A DNA stretch of 64,000 nucleotides from Nymphaea colorata (taxonomy: Eukaryota; Streptophyta; Magnoliopsida; Nymphaeales; Nymphaeaceae): the NCBI RefSeq assembly GCF_008831285.2, contig NC_045144.1, positions 14,187,858-14,251,857 of the forward strand, in the 5' to 3' direction. Of this stretch, positions 36,411-48,400 are shown piece after piece. The notes below the pieces were generated by a model. That model did not search any database and was not told the DNA's origin. It saw only the letters and a program-made list of their open reading frames with translations. The position numbers and the translations under genes are program-made. The first letter of the stretch is position 1. Every line of letters starts with the position of its first letter.

Positions 36411-37769
36411 ATCTTCAAATAACTTTTCAAATCAGTTTTCAAGGAATTTATTTTCAAAACAAGTCACTTATTGAAGATGAACTTTTATTCTTGAATCCAA
36501 GACCTCAATGCACAAGCATACATGATTTGCATCAATGACTCGTACATGATCCAAATAATCCTTAGTTCTTGGTCCAATTACCCTTGTTAAAGGCGGTAAG
36601 AATGGTTGGACCTCGTACTGACGGGCAGATCCCTTTCTCTTAACAATTTTCCTTAAAACCCCCATTGAGAAAGAATTTTTGTTGATTCGCAGTTCGACTT
36701 CCTCGATGATGTGGTGGGGTGCGAACAAATGGCATGCTTGGTGGAACCCATTATCATCATTTAAGGATTTATTGGATCATATACAAGTTATTTTTACAAT
36801 GCCGAATATCAATTGCATGAAACTTTTCATAAACATGCATGTCGGCATCATGTTAGTATGCATTGAGGAGATTTCATGAACCCCTTTAATTGACCATACC
36901 GCTTCTCAATTTAGTTGTATGGAACCCATGTGTGCTCTCAAATTTTCAAATCTATCTCTTAGGAATGTATGCAATAAAGCTATCTATTTCATATCTTCTT
37001 ATAAATTTTGAAAAACAAATCCTTACCTATATCTTATCCCGGTCACCATGTTGTCGGGCTATTTCTCAGACATTAGTCCAAGATATAACCTTACAACTGG
37101 ACCAGCCAATTGGACTAAGAAGCCCCCATTATTACCAAAATAGACAATAGTCCTAGTATATCGATGGGTGAACAAGGAGTATTGGAGAGCCCAAATCTAT
37201 AAAACCCTTGGAAGAGTCTATGCCAGTATCATAAGTTTGGTATATAGGTAGGCATTGTTCTGAGAAAGGGCGTTGTTTTATTGCCGACTATTCTGCAGCC
37301 GACTCTACCACATTTTGCATCAGGTTCTTTGCCTCTCTCAGGTACATGTGGTGATAGGAAGGGGGTGTCGTCCTTGGCATTCAGACAGACATATCATCTC
37401 TGATACCTAAATGGAACTTGATTTTGTCGTGATCCAGGGCCAGCCGTTCACGCTTGGACTGAAACTTGACATTCACGATGAGTATCGAAGAATTACCAAG
37501 TTGGGCTGAAAATTCACTGCTATCTTTAGTAAGCAAATGAACTCATCGATGATGGCACTGTATACAAAGGTTCAATAAACACATGACTTCTAGGTCAGGG
37601 GCCTTTGCTCGCGGTTCAAAAATTCTTTCACATTCATTGAGCTTCTACAACAACGCTTTTACTGGCATAAATGATGAGTTATGATAAGCCCCTTAAAGGG
37701 GGGGAAGAGAGAGAGAGATTAGGAACTAGTAGTTACCATACTCTTAAACTTAATCGGAATTGTTTGAAC

Positions 37770-37960
37770 TAGGGGCGGAGCTAAGGGGTGTCTGCATGGG
37801 CCTTGGCCCCACCTCAATTTAAAAAAAAAAATTACATGTAAATTTTAAAAAATGTTATTCGTCCTATATAAAAATTTTGAAAAATGATATTTTAGCCCGT
37901 GTCAAAATTTAAAAACTTTAATTTGGCCCTCCTCATGAAAAATTTTTGGCTTCGCCCCTG
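37770..37960. mobile_element. Complete 191-bp hAT-type MITE with perfect target duplication
   Basis: The left end TAGGGGCGGAGCTAAG and right end TTGGCTTCGCCCCTG are inverted repeats. GTTTGAAC flanks both sides (37762-37769 and 37961-37968), a perfect 8-bp duplication typical of hAT elements. This copy defines the ends of the family in the window. Confidence 0.88.
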
Positions 37961-38496
37961 GTTTGAACCTTTGATTTTAAGAAAACATAGATCTGAGAAA
38001 GGGCGTTGTTCCACTGCCGACACTCCAACGTTTTGCCTTAGGTTCTTTGCCTCTCTCCGGTACATGCGGCGGTAGGAAGGGGGTGTCATCCTTGGCATTC
38101 ATACGGATGCGTCATCTCTGATACCTAAATGGAACTTGGTTTCATCATGAACCAGGGCCAGCTTCACGTTCACGCTTGGACTGAAACTTGACATTCTCGA
38201 TGAGTATGGAAGAATTACCAAGTTGGGCTGAAAATTCACCGCTATCTTTAGTAAGTAGTTGAACTCGTCGATGATGGCACTGTATACAAAAGATTCTATA
38301 AACGCATGACTTCTAGGTCACGGGCCTTTTCTCATGGTTCAAAAATTCTTTCACATTCATTGAGTTTCTACAACAATGCTTTTACCAGCATGAATGATGA
38401 GTTATGATAAGCCCCTTAAAGGGGGGAAGAGAGAGAGATTAGGAACTAGTAGTTACCATCCTCTTGCATGTCAAACTTAATAGGAATCATTTGAAC

Positions 38497-38692
38497 TAGG
38501 GGCGGAGCCAAGGGGGTCCGCATGGGCCCTAGCCCCACCTCAAAAATTTTTCTTTAAAAAGAATTTACATGTAAATTTAAAAGAAATTTATTTGTCCTAT
38601 ATAAAAATTTTGAAAAATGATATTTTAGCTCATGTCAAAATTTAAAAACATTAATTTGGGCCCTTTATGAAAAATTTCTGGCTTCTCCCCTG
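38497..38692. mobile_element. Complete MITE copy in array unit 5
   Basis: Ends TAGGGGCGGAGCCAAG and GGCTTCTCCCCTG are flanked by ATTTGAAC and GTTTGAAC (7 of 8). The sequence after it (CTTTGATTTTAAGAAAA) is the same as after the 37770 copy, so this copy arose by duplication of the array unit and not by a new insertion. Confidence 0.82.
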
Positions 38693-38740
38693 GTTTGAAC
38701 CTTTGATTTTAAGAAAATCAGCTTATGGAGATTTAAGCAA

Positions 38741-39530
38741 AAAAGAATAAAATTCAATTATACCGTATTTTCAAGAACTTATCAACCTTCGAGGGTTTCT
38801 CTTTTGAAAGTAAAACTTGGCATTTGATTTGTTTCAATTAATTTTGTATACATATACACAAGAAGTGAGAGAGAGGGAAAAAAAAAAACTGGTAGCCACC
38901 AAACCCTCATGTGCGATCATTTGAATTTTTTATTTAATTGAAATAAAATGCTGTAGATTAAGTTGAAAAAAAAACAAATTGTTTTTGTAAAAGAGAAAAA
39001 TGCCCCTCAAAGAAGGAAATAAATCTGTTTTCTTATTTGAAACAGTTTGCCAACTTTTCTTAAAAATACAACTTGATTTTCTTCCACTTATATAGACAAC
39101 GTGGATTCCTCCGCCTCGTTGGAGGAATCTTGCTTCTTACACTTGCATCACATATGTATGTATATATAATAAATGTACAAAATAAAATAGGACTAGATAT
39201 GTACAGTGGATATCCAAGAATTAAAATAAATGCCTTAATCCAAATGTGACTCAAGTTTTTTTAATCGGACATGATTCTGTTGAGGGTTGTCCTAATTATA
39301 TCTTCCATCATCCAAGTTTAGGAATAGTTTGACTTTCCAACACAAGCTTACAACATCTAGCCGCTTTACTCATTGACATAATTGACTCGAGGCTATCACT
39401 CTGAGGTTTGCTCGACCATATTTTTGTATATTAATTGGACCACATAAACTATTGGGCTACTTTTGAAAGTGATGCATCCCTAGTTCGATTTCCAATTTGG
39501 GAGATTGCTAATCCTAAATTGTTGGTGACC
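38741..39530. other. Spacer, no gene recognised
   Basis: AT-rich DNA. An inverted repeat GATTCCTCC / GGAGGAATC with an 8-base loop lies at about 39105-39131. Confidence 0.45.
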
Positions 39531-39672
39531 CCACCTCAAAAAAAAAAAAACCAATTTACATGTAAATTTTAGAAAATTTCACTTGTTTTAAATATAAATT
39601 TTGAAAAATAATATTTCGGCCCTAGTCAAAATTTAAAAACTTTAGTTCGGCCCTATTCATGAAAAATGATAT
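39530..39672. mobile_element. Truncated copy of the same MITE family
   Basis: CCCCACCTCAAAA, ACATGTAAATTTTA, ATTTTGAAAAATAATATTTC, CAAAATTTAAAAAC and CATGAAAAATGA follow in family order, but both termini are missing. Confidence 0.65.
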
Positions 39673-41270
39673 TACCAAAGTCCAACTTCAAGGTTTTTTC
39701 ATATCACCTAACCCATTCCCCCCTTGCTCTGGATCAGTTGATAACTAAGTTCTCTTACCTTAACAATCATTCACCAATTAACTGCAAGTAGTAGCATTCT
39801 AGGATAAATACACTTTCTAATATCTTGAAGGCTCTGTCAATCTTGTGTCGTAAGCTGTGAACCAGTGAAGATATCTCCCCTTCTCATCTACTTATGTATA
39901 TATGCTTTTCTATCCATCGCAGGTGTCCTCATGCTTGTTCGACGGCACTGCACCTCTTCTAGTTGTCCGTTGGACATAGTGTCATATTTTTCCTTGAAAA
40001 ATGTTCATTTCTTTATTCTTCTCCTACAAAAATGTCTATTGCAGCTTCCAACTCTTATTCTTTTTTCCAACTAATCTTACACGGATGGCTATAATAAGAC
40101 TGGTTGCATTAATCTCCGATGTCCAGGATTTCTGCAAATGAGCCAAAAAGTACAAATTGGGCAAGCTCTCCCTTCTTCAATTTATGGCGGTCCAGTTTAC
40201 AATGCATCATTTTACATATTCAAGTTTTCAATAAATCTTTCCCTTTTCCTATTAATGTTGTTTTTCAGTTCAGAGTTTTGGATGGTACGGCTCGCTAGTT
40301 TAAATATGAACATAAATCCACTTCAATACTTCACTTTGACTTTGTGACTTAGAGCTCGAGGATTGATGAACTAATTATTTTTTATTTATTGCAATGTGGA
40401 ACATAGGCTGCAGTCAGAAGAGGATGACTTATCTCCCACTTTTGTTGTCCCTCAGAAGTATGACATGGTGTTTTTCTTTTTTGTTTATTTCATAAGTAAT
40501 CATGCTTCTAAATGTCATGTTAATTCAATACAAATGTTTCTTCATTTTCTTTTTTTTTTCTTTTTTTTTTAATTCAAGATGTTATATTATTAATCCCAGT
40601 AGTTTGTAGTGTTTATTCTCTTTCAAGAGAAACATAAGTAATCTACGGGTGGGTTTCACCAAGTACCAAGGAGCTTGCCGGCTGCACTTTGTTTTAGAAG
40701 AGAAATATTGGTTACACTCAGTTTGAGTATTCCTCCCGTTTGACTGAAAACCTTATTGGGTTTGAATGACTCAATGTGCGTCCACACACTCACTCAATTT
40801 CTACATTTGTTCTTTCAAATCCATGTGTACTGGAAGTTGTTTTCCAAATAAATAAAGGAGCAAAAACTTATGTGTATTTATATTGGAATTTGATACCACA
40901 AATTTCATGTTTCTTCCAATTTAAATGCAATTGTTTGTGTAAAAGCGAAATCATTTGTGTTTTTGTCTAGGTGGTTTTTCTTTTTCCTGCTAATTTTAAA
41001 TGTTTGAGTAAAAGGAATCTCATCTTCTTATCCTTAACAATTGGAAGAAAGCTAGTTGGGAGGATGAAAGAATTCTTATCATAGAATTCTTTTGTTCTAT
41101 TGTCACCAAAACATAAATATTTCCTTTGAAAAAAATGACCTTATTTTTAATTTCTCCATTTTGCGTTTCAAAATACTAGGAGGTCGGTGATGGACATTGG
41201 TGGCTGCAGGTAGATGACGAACTAGTATGTTATTGGCCAAGCACCCTTTCACTAGACTCTCACAAGGTGC
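39673..41270. other. Intergenic DNA with possible exon-like pieces
   Basis: Two stretches on the plus strand look weakly coding: after CATCGCAG at 39919 (GVLMLVRRHCTSSSC) and at about 40409-40458 (LQSEEDDLSPTFVVPQK). I could not link them or recognise a family. Poly-T and poly-A tracts dominate elsewhere. Confidence 0.3.
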
Positions 41271-41278
41271 ATCCATGT

Positions 41279-41466
41279 AGAGGGGAGCCAAGGTAGGCTT
41301 GCATGGGCCCTGGCCCCACCTCAATTTTTTTTTTTTAAATTCACATGTAATTTTTAAAAATTGCACTTGTTATATATAAATATTTTGAAAAATGATATTT
41401 CGGCCCTAAATAAAATTTAGAAACTTTACTTCAGCCGGCCTCGTGAAAAACTTTGGCTCTGCCCCT
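41279..41466. mobile_element. Another copy of the AGGGGCGGAGCC MITE
   Basis: Starts AGAGGGGAGCCAAGG and ends TTTGGCTCTGCCCCTTG. The centre carries CCTGGCCCCACCTCAATTTT and TTTTGAAAAATGATATTTCG. It lies outside the tandem array. Confidence 0.75.
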
Positions 41467-41469
41467 TGC

Positions 41470-43700
41470 TTGTGGATGATTTTAATTCTGCCTATGTAAG
41501 GGATAAAACAGGGTGTAACTCTTGTGCTACTTTAATTCCTTTTTGACTCACTGCATTCTCATGGTCTTGGAAGATAGAAAGAGGCATTTCACCTGGTCTA
41601 ATAACAGGAAGGGCCCAGAAAGGATTTCAGCAGGTTAGATTGGTGCCTATTAAACCCTCTATGGATGAATGGACTTGGTGGTAGATCCCAATTATAGGTT
41701 CACAATCTAGTCCAAGAATAATTTAACCATATAAAATTAACTTGTCGTTTGTTCCACTGAAGACTGGCTAGGGAGATAATCCAACCCCAACAAAAAACCG
41801 TCCTTTGCACGAGGTTTTGCCTTGTTGGGGGGACTGTAGCCTTGCCAACATCTTCTAATAGGTCTTGGTAGGGCTAATAATCAATCCCCATTAGTCAAAA
41901 CATTTTTGTTGGCCTAAAAATTTGTAAAATTTTTGAAATTTGAGTTATGTCTCCAAATCCTCTATAAATGCTCATATTTCTCTTCTCTAAGGCACATGGT
42001 AAGCCCTTGGATGATCCTTTGCACTTCAACCCTCAGCTCTTGAGCCCCCTAGCCTTCTCTCTCCTCCTTCAACCTCTCTCTCTCTCTCTCTCTCTCTCTC
42101 CACATCTCTTCTCTGTGGACTCTCCATCTTCACCATCAAACTTTTATTTTCAGTGAGAGAGGACCTTGGATGAAACCTTACTGGACTTCTGAAGCTCATC
42201 TCCAACCCATCCAAACCATTCTCAAGGAGTTCATTACCTGTAAGAGCAAAGGAGCCACCCCTTTCTTGAACCCATTGCCTCGAAGTGTGCAGATCTCATC
42301 TTTTTCAGCTCTTCCTTCTCTCTTCCACTTCATGGTAAGACCAGAGGGCCTTCGTAATCTTCACTCTCTCTCCAGAGCTAGGGACCTGCATTGGAAGCAT
42401 CAGGTATGAACAGGTCGGACATGACCATCATTTCAACTAGGCCCGATATGGGTGTCTCTTTCTCATGAAATAGGAAGTTCATATAGATGGGCGATTTTGT
42501 GGCTCATAGATGTGCTGAATGCATGCACAACAAGAGGCTTTCTTTCTTCTATTAATTTTTTCTTGCTTCTATTAATTTTGAAATTTGGATTTATCGGATG
42601 TTTCGAAAATATATTTTGAGATTTGGATTTGTCCCTGAGAAGCACTTGCAAATATATGCATGATAAAATGCCACGTCAATCACCATTTTAACCTCTTTCA
42701 TCTCTTTTTCCTTATTAAACTACCCAATGGCCCTCCTACTAGCCAACCCTAATGAGTGGTATATATATATATATATATATATTAGTGACACCCACGATGC
42801 GATTGGAGCACAAAAGGAGCATCATGGAACACTCGCCATCAATCTCTTTCAGGGTAGTTTAATTTTTATCGTAGTGTAAACCATCTTCGAAAACCAATGT
42901 AGGATGGGAATTTTTTTTTCTAATTTCTAAGATTAAAATTTGCTATTTTTCTTAAAATATATGTTAATAGACCCTATATTTTCATTAAAATATATGTTAA
43001 TGCTTTCAAATTATCCCTCAAAAAGGCCTCAGAAACTTAGCCTAGCCACTCTCAAATGAGCCCAAGTTTCTCACCAAGCTATATCAACAATGAAGTCAGT
43101 AAATTTTATGCAACTCCAGCCTCTATCAAAGATTAGAAAAAAGAATCATGATATCTCCTAAAACCTAGTTTAGTTTCAACAAGAAGTCTCTCTCTCCCTC
43201 TTTCTAATTTTAAAACTTCTATTTTGTTTTGCCTAAAACATTTCTGACTTCATCAAAACCAAACCTAAGGTGTTATCCCCATGGTACCTATCATTTGGCC
43301 AACACTTGAGAGTTCTACAAGCGCCATCAATTTTCAAAACTTTCTCCCCTTATATTTTTCTCCATGAATATATATTATAGTACAAATGTTTCTTAGATAT
43401 ATGTCACGGTAAAAGTGATTTATCTTTTCAAACATATAGAAATTTATTTAGCATACACAATGCACTTGTGGGTTACACGAATGCCTACAAACACTCTTCG
43501 TTAGACACTGTTCTATTTTAAGAACTTAACCTTTTTCCACTTTATAAAAACATTAAAAATCCTTGTCATGCAGTAAACTACATACAAGTTGAGGACAATA
43601 CCTAAGTGAATATGTAAATACAGTGATGATGTGCACAACTCTTGGCTTGTTTACCCCTGGTAAAGGTACTGGGAATGGCTAGGCTTTGTACCGATGGATA
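41470..43700. other. Intergenic DNA, no gene recognised
   Basis: A (CT)n tract lies at about 42074-42101 and a (TA)n tract at 42759-42782. The open frame at 42170-42409 (plus) ends with a short Arg/Leu-rich region and has no domain I know. Confidence 0.4.
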
Positions 43701-44178
43701 GGGTTGTTCACTATCCAAGTTTGAGCTGATTTGAGCTCGGCTGGGAGCTGAGTTCGGGTTCATTAGCTCGAACTCGGACAGGCCTAGTTCGAGCTCTAAA
43801 AACTTGAACTCGAGTTTAACCAAGCCGAGCATTTCACTAAAAACTTCAGTTTTCAAAGAAAGAAGTCGCATGGATACTCAAACATTGAATCTTACCCTTG
43901 CTAATCATGTGCCCAATCATTTGGACCATCTACCTTTTGTGATGATGACATTGTGAGTCATATTATATATATATATATGTATATATATATACACATTTTT
44001 TTGAGCTTAACCAAGTTTAACCAAACCAAGCCCACTTAACACGAGCTTGACTTGTTTATGTGATCAAATTCATTTCTTAACTCGAACTACACTCGTTTAA
44101 TAAATGAGCCAAGCTCTAGTCAAGTTTATTAAGTGAATTTGAATCAAGCATGAGTCAGCTCAACTTGCTGAATACCCG
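43700..44178. mobile_element. Candidate TIR element rich in GAGCTCGA words
   Basis: The left edge includes GGGTTGTTCACTATCC, AAGTTTGAGCTGA. The inverted right edge reads GGGTATTCAGCAAGTTGAGC, TGA. These are imperfect but colinear inverted repeats. The interior alternates TCGAGCTC-type words with a short TA tract. No target duplication was seen. Confidence 0.5.
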
Positions 44179-44467
44179 TATGGACTCACTCTTGAAAATC
44201 TCTTCGGCAAACCCAAAAGAAGTTTTGGGATGCAGACACCAATCCACCAAAGGGTTTATAATAATGAAAGCTAATTAGAGAAAGTGACCTTTTGATAGTA
44301 AACTAAAATCTGCTTCTGTTTCAAAAAACTTTCATTTCCTAAACTATCGACAAGGATTTTGTTTCTGCACGCATGAAGGAAACATGTGGATGAGAGTTCG
44401 GGACATCAGAGAATCATCGGAAGTCGGTTACCTGACAAGCAGGGCCGATGACTGTGTGTGTGTGTCT

Positions 44468-44811
44468 AAGTCACATGGATACTTCAATAAGGTCCACGTA
44501 CCCGTGTCGCCGTACCCGTACAAAAAATAGGTACTTGGACACACTTGGATACTTATAGATCCAAATTGCTTACTTTTACTTTGATTTATTTTTTTCCACT
44601 TTACTTTTTATTCTATTCTTTGGATGTGAAAATTTGATTGATGTTCATACTTAACTAGGGAGATACTAGGTTATCCATATATTTAAAGTTTTTCATAGGT
44701 TTCTTAAACACACTGCTCAAGAGCCGTTGATATATATTTTCTATGTTATTTATTTGTTTATGTTGATATATATTCTTTATTTTGATACATATTTTCTAAA
44801 TATTTCTTATT

Positions 44812-44865
<54 letters not shown>

Positions 44866-44930
44866 GGCCGTACCCCCACACCCAAGTTTTTTGAAAATGG
44901 TCATTACCCGTACCCGTACCTATGTGACAT
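44468..44930. mobile_element. Candidate TIR element with ACCCGTAC words
   Basis: The left end TAAGTCACATGGATAC and inverted right end TATGTCACATAGGTAC agree at most positions. CCGTACCCGTAC words follow inside both ends, and a (TA)n tract lies at 44816-44862. (GT)n flanks both sides, so an 8-bp duplication of GTGTGTGT is possible but cannot be proved in a microsatellite. Confidence 0.6.
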
Positions 44931-45425
44931 AGGTGTGTGTGTGTGGTGCACACACTTATTCGTGCACGCGTGCATATACAACACCCTCTATGCTAAAACA
45001 TCCTTATATGAGAAAAATTAAAGGAATACTCCTTATCTATGGCGCCAACAAATATGATCCAATTACTCTCAAAAAGCATAAAGAAAGAAACACAAACAAT
45101 AGAGCAGGTCAAAAGTAAAATAAAATAAAATAACCTAGGCACAATGTTTAAACAAGGAACAGGTTATTTCTCACAGTAAATGATATAATACAACGTTGGC
45201 AGGAATCCCGAGGCACATACTTACGAGGCAAAATGTTGTAGAGAAACAGTTATAGCAGATGATCGGCCTCAGATGTTCAGTCACAAGAATTGACAGGTAA
45301 GATGGTATACCTTGTCTATATTATTCTGCTTTGGACATTTCACAATTATATTTATCTTTCTTCACATCATGTATATGGGAAGCACAGCAATCAAAGGAAA
45401 ATAAAAAATAAGAAAACTAGACACA

Positions 45426-48400
45426 CTATCTTACATGATCCTTCGATCCAGATTGTGGAGGAACGCTGTCTGCAGTCTTTGAACTCAAACTGAGGTTCGC
45501 AAGGTTGGCTGCAGCACGGGCTGCAGCTGTTGCACGTTCTGCAGAGGCAATGGCTGCCTGGGCTATTTGAAGAACATCACAGGATTCAGCTTGCGTCCTT
45601 GATTCTGATTGTACAGATATCTCCTCAATGTCTTCATTCTTGGAAGGAATGCATGAAGATTTAAGTGCGTTTGAAGTTTGACATTTTGGAGGTCGATCTA
45701 GAACTTCTGGCGGATTCAACTCTTGGACTTTAATCTCTGGTGGCACCAAAACTGTCGTGGGACCATCATGTGAAACTGTGGAAGCACATTGCAAACTAGT
45801 AGTTTCAGCTTTCAGAGGAACCTGTCTTGATCCATCCTGTAATAAAGCACATTTATCATCGTCAAATTATCAAAAGGGAACAGAAGGAGCCACTTATCCA
45901 TTATCTATACACTAAAGATAGATTTTATAGCTGATCGGGGAAAAATATTTCAGAGTTGCAACTCCTCCCATGAGTAAGCAACTGGGAGATATCATTGTCT
46001 GTGAGATAAAGCTACTAAAAAGAGCTAATAGCGTGCAGTGGATTTTTGCCCCTAAAGGGAGCAAACAGGATAACTTACAAAGCCAGTAGCCATAAAGGAC
46101 AACTAGATGTAGATGTCGAGCTGGACAGAATAAAAATTTTATGAATTTGGCAAGCAGTTTGACAGTTCCTGAAATGACACCTGCTATAAACCACAACATG
46201 CCTAAGAAGTAGTATATACCAGCAAATCTTCATGCTTCTTGCAAAGTTCTTCTTCAGTGACAGATGGATCCCACTCTAGGTTATGTTCTTTAGCAATGTC
46301 CAACAAGGTCATCAGTTTTGTTTCTGCACGAGGAGCTCGAGCAGAAAGCTTCTCAATTATCTGAATCACAGACATAACTCATCAGTTAAAAGTTGCTGTC
46401 TTCCTAGATTTGGACAGAACCTTCGGTACATGGAAGGATGGCACTTACTGAGCGATTTACATTGCTTTCTGGTCTAAGTTCTGAAGCAGCAGAAACAAAC
46501 TCTTTCCCATATTTTATGGCAAACAAATTGCGGACATGCATCAGTTCTGGCAAGTCTGAACATCTGGGAGCAGAAAAAGTGATGCTGGAAATAGCTTCCT
46601 GCAATTCCCAGGGGCATTCCCTGCAACAAAATTTTTAGGCTTTTAGCAATTATCTTTATGAGATCAAAATACAAATAAACCAGGTGACTTATTTGCCTGC
46701 TAGGTGATCATTTAGGCAATTACAACTAATAGTAATCCTGTTACCTAGATCATCAATAGTTTTACCTAAAAAACTGATGAACTAAACTAAGCCACAGGTC
46801 ACAGTATTTGTGGATGTCTTACCAATCTCAAGATAGCAAATTAAGTGTCAAATCTTGAATAAATAGGTATTCATATCATATGAAGATAACAATAGCATGA
46901 TAAGCAATATTGCTTACTATTTGGCTATTGCTTGAGTCATTTGTGCACTAGGGGGGTGAACACCTGCATTTTGTTTTGGATTGTAGAGTGTGGAATGTAG
47001 GGCTGCACACGAGCCGAGTCGAGCTCGAGTTCAGCCAGCTCGAGCTCGGCTCGACTTATATTTAACCAGCTCGAGCTCGACTCGAGCTCGATACGAGTTT
47101 CATTACTTTAACTCGAGCTCGACTCGAGAAATTGTTTTGAAGCTCGAGCTCGACTCGAGCTCGACTCGAGCGGCTCGACTTTTTATTTCTCCTTCACGGT
47201 GTTCCTCCAACACCTGCCATAAATGTGGCTCGTTTTACAACACCCGATAATGACATTGCATTAATGCTGCGGGAGAAGAGAGATCTGCAGAGAGAAATCG
47301 GCGTGGGGGAGAAAAGAGAAAAAGGGAGGCATTGACATTAAATGCCAGAAAAAGTGTGCGTGGGGAGAAGAGAAAAGGTGAGAAAAAAGAAAAAAGGGAG
47401 GAAAGAAAAATGAGAGAGAAAAAGGTGTGCGTGGGGAGAAGAGAAAATGTAGAGAAAAAAAAGAAAAGGGAGGGAAGAAAAATGAGAGGGAAAGAAAACG
47501 AAATGGAAACAAAAAAAGAAAAAAGGGAGGAAAGAAAAATGAGAGGGAAAAAAAACGAAATGAAAATAAAAACGAAAAAAACTAAAAAAAAAATTAAAAT
47601 CGAGTCGAGTCGAGTTTAATCGAGTCGAGTTCTTCCAACTCGAACTCGACTCGTTTATTTACTCGAGCTTAACTTTTAGCTCGAACTCGACTCGTTTATA
47701 AACGAGTCGAGCTCGAGCCGAGCTTAGTCGAGCGAGTTCGAGTCGAGCCCAAGTTGGCTCGACTCGTTGTGCAGCCCTAGTGGAATGTAGACATGGATAT
47801 CAAAAAGCCGAACCAGATACATGCAGAAAGAAGACAGTAATAATGGTCATCAAGACTAAAAGGCAAAGATTGTGCATACAACACAAAAAACCAGCTAATG
47901 CGCACCTCTGCTTGATATCACATTCAGGTTCAAGCATAAGGATTTTCACCATTAAGTTCAAATAACAGTAAAAGCTTCCACTTGGCTGGTCCCGCTTCCA
48001 CTTGGCTGGTCTCAATTGAAGCAATGCACTTAAAAACAAGGACATTGACTGAATTTGACTTCATATGAGTTCTCTTAGTTATATGTGCATGTGTATGCGA
48101 GAGAGTGAGAGAGAGTTTGCAGGCATATGTAAGCTTACTGGGCTATACAGAAAAAGAACCTAAGGTTGCTATTCAGCTAATGACCACAAAGCTCTTAATC
48201 CAACATGAAATCATTCAAAGACCATCACAGCATCTATATAATATGAACATGAACATGATGAGACAGAAGACTATTTTCTTTCCCAACTTGGTAATACCTC
48301 CCACACAACCATGTCAAAGGGGACATCCAGGTCCATGTACGTATTCTGGATGTTGATAATCTAGACAACTAGCTTAACTGATCAGATGAATGATTCACTT

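Larger units (their letters stand above)
32525..38740. repeat. Local tandem array of ~1.5-1.65-kb units (3 long, 2 short)
   Basis: The anchor GGAAGGGGGTGTC lies at 32627, 34275, 35844, 37357 and 38075, giving spacings of 1648, 1569, 1513 and 718 bp. Each unit has module A: GACATTC, GATGAGTATCGAAGAATTAC, AAGTTGGGCTGAAAATTCA, and GGAACTAGTAGTTAC. Module B is a ~190-bp MITE. The first three units also have module C, including CTTGTTAAAGGC, GGATTTATTGGATCATATA, and GGTGAACAAGGAGAATTGGA. Open frames on both strands (33783-34169, 35422-35841, 36890-37150 plus; 33872-34204, 35541-35867 minus) recur because the DNA repeats. None matches a family I know, so I do not call genes. Confidence 0.85.

Noticed and set aside
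47332-47619. Lys/Glu-rich 95-codon frame
   Set aside because: It lies inside the MITE at 46998-47779 and mirrors its purine-rich repeats.
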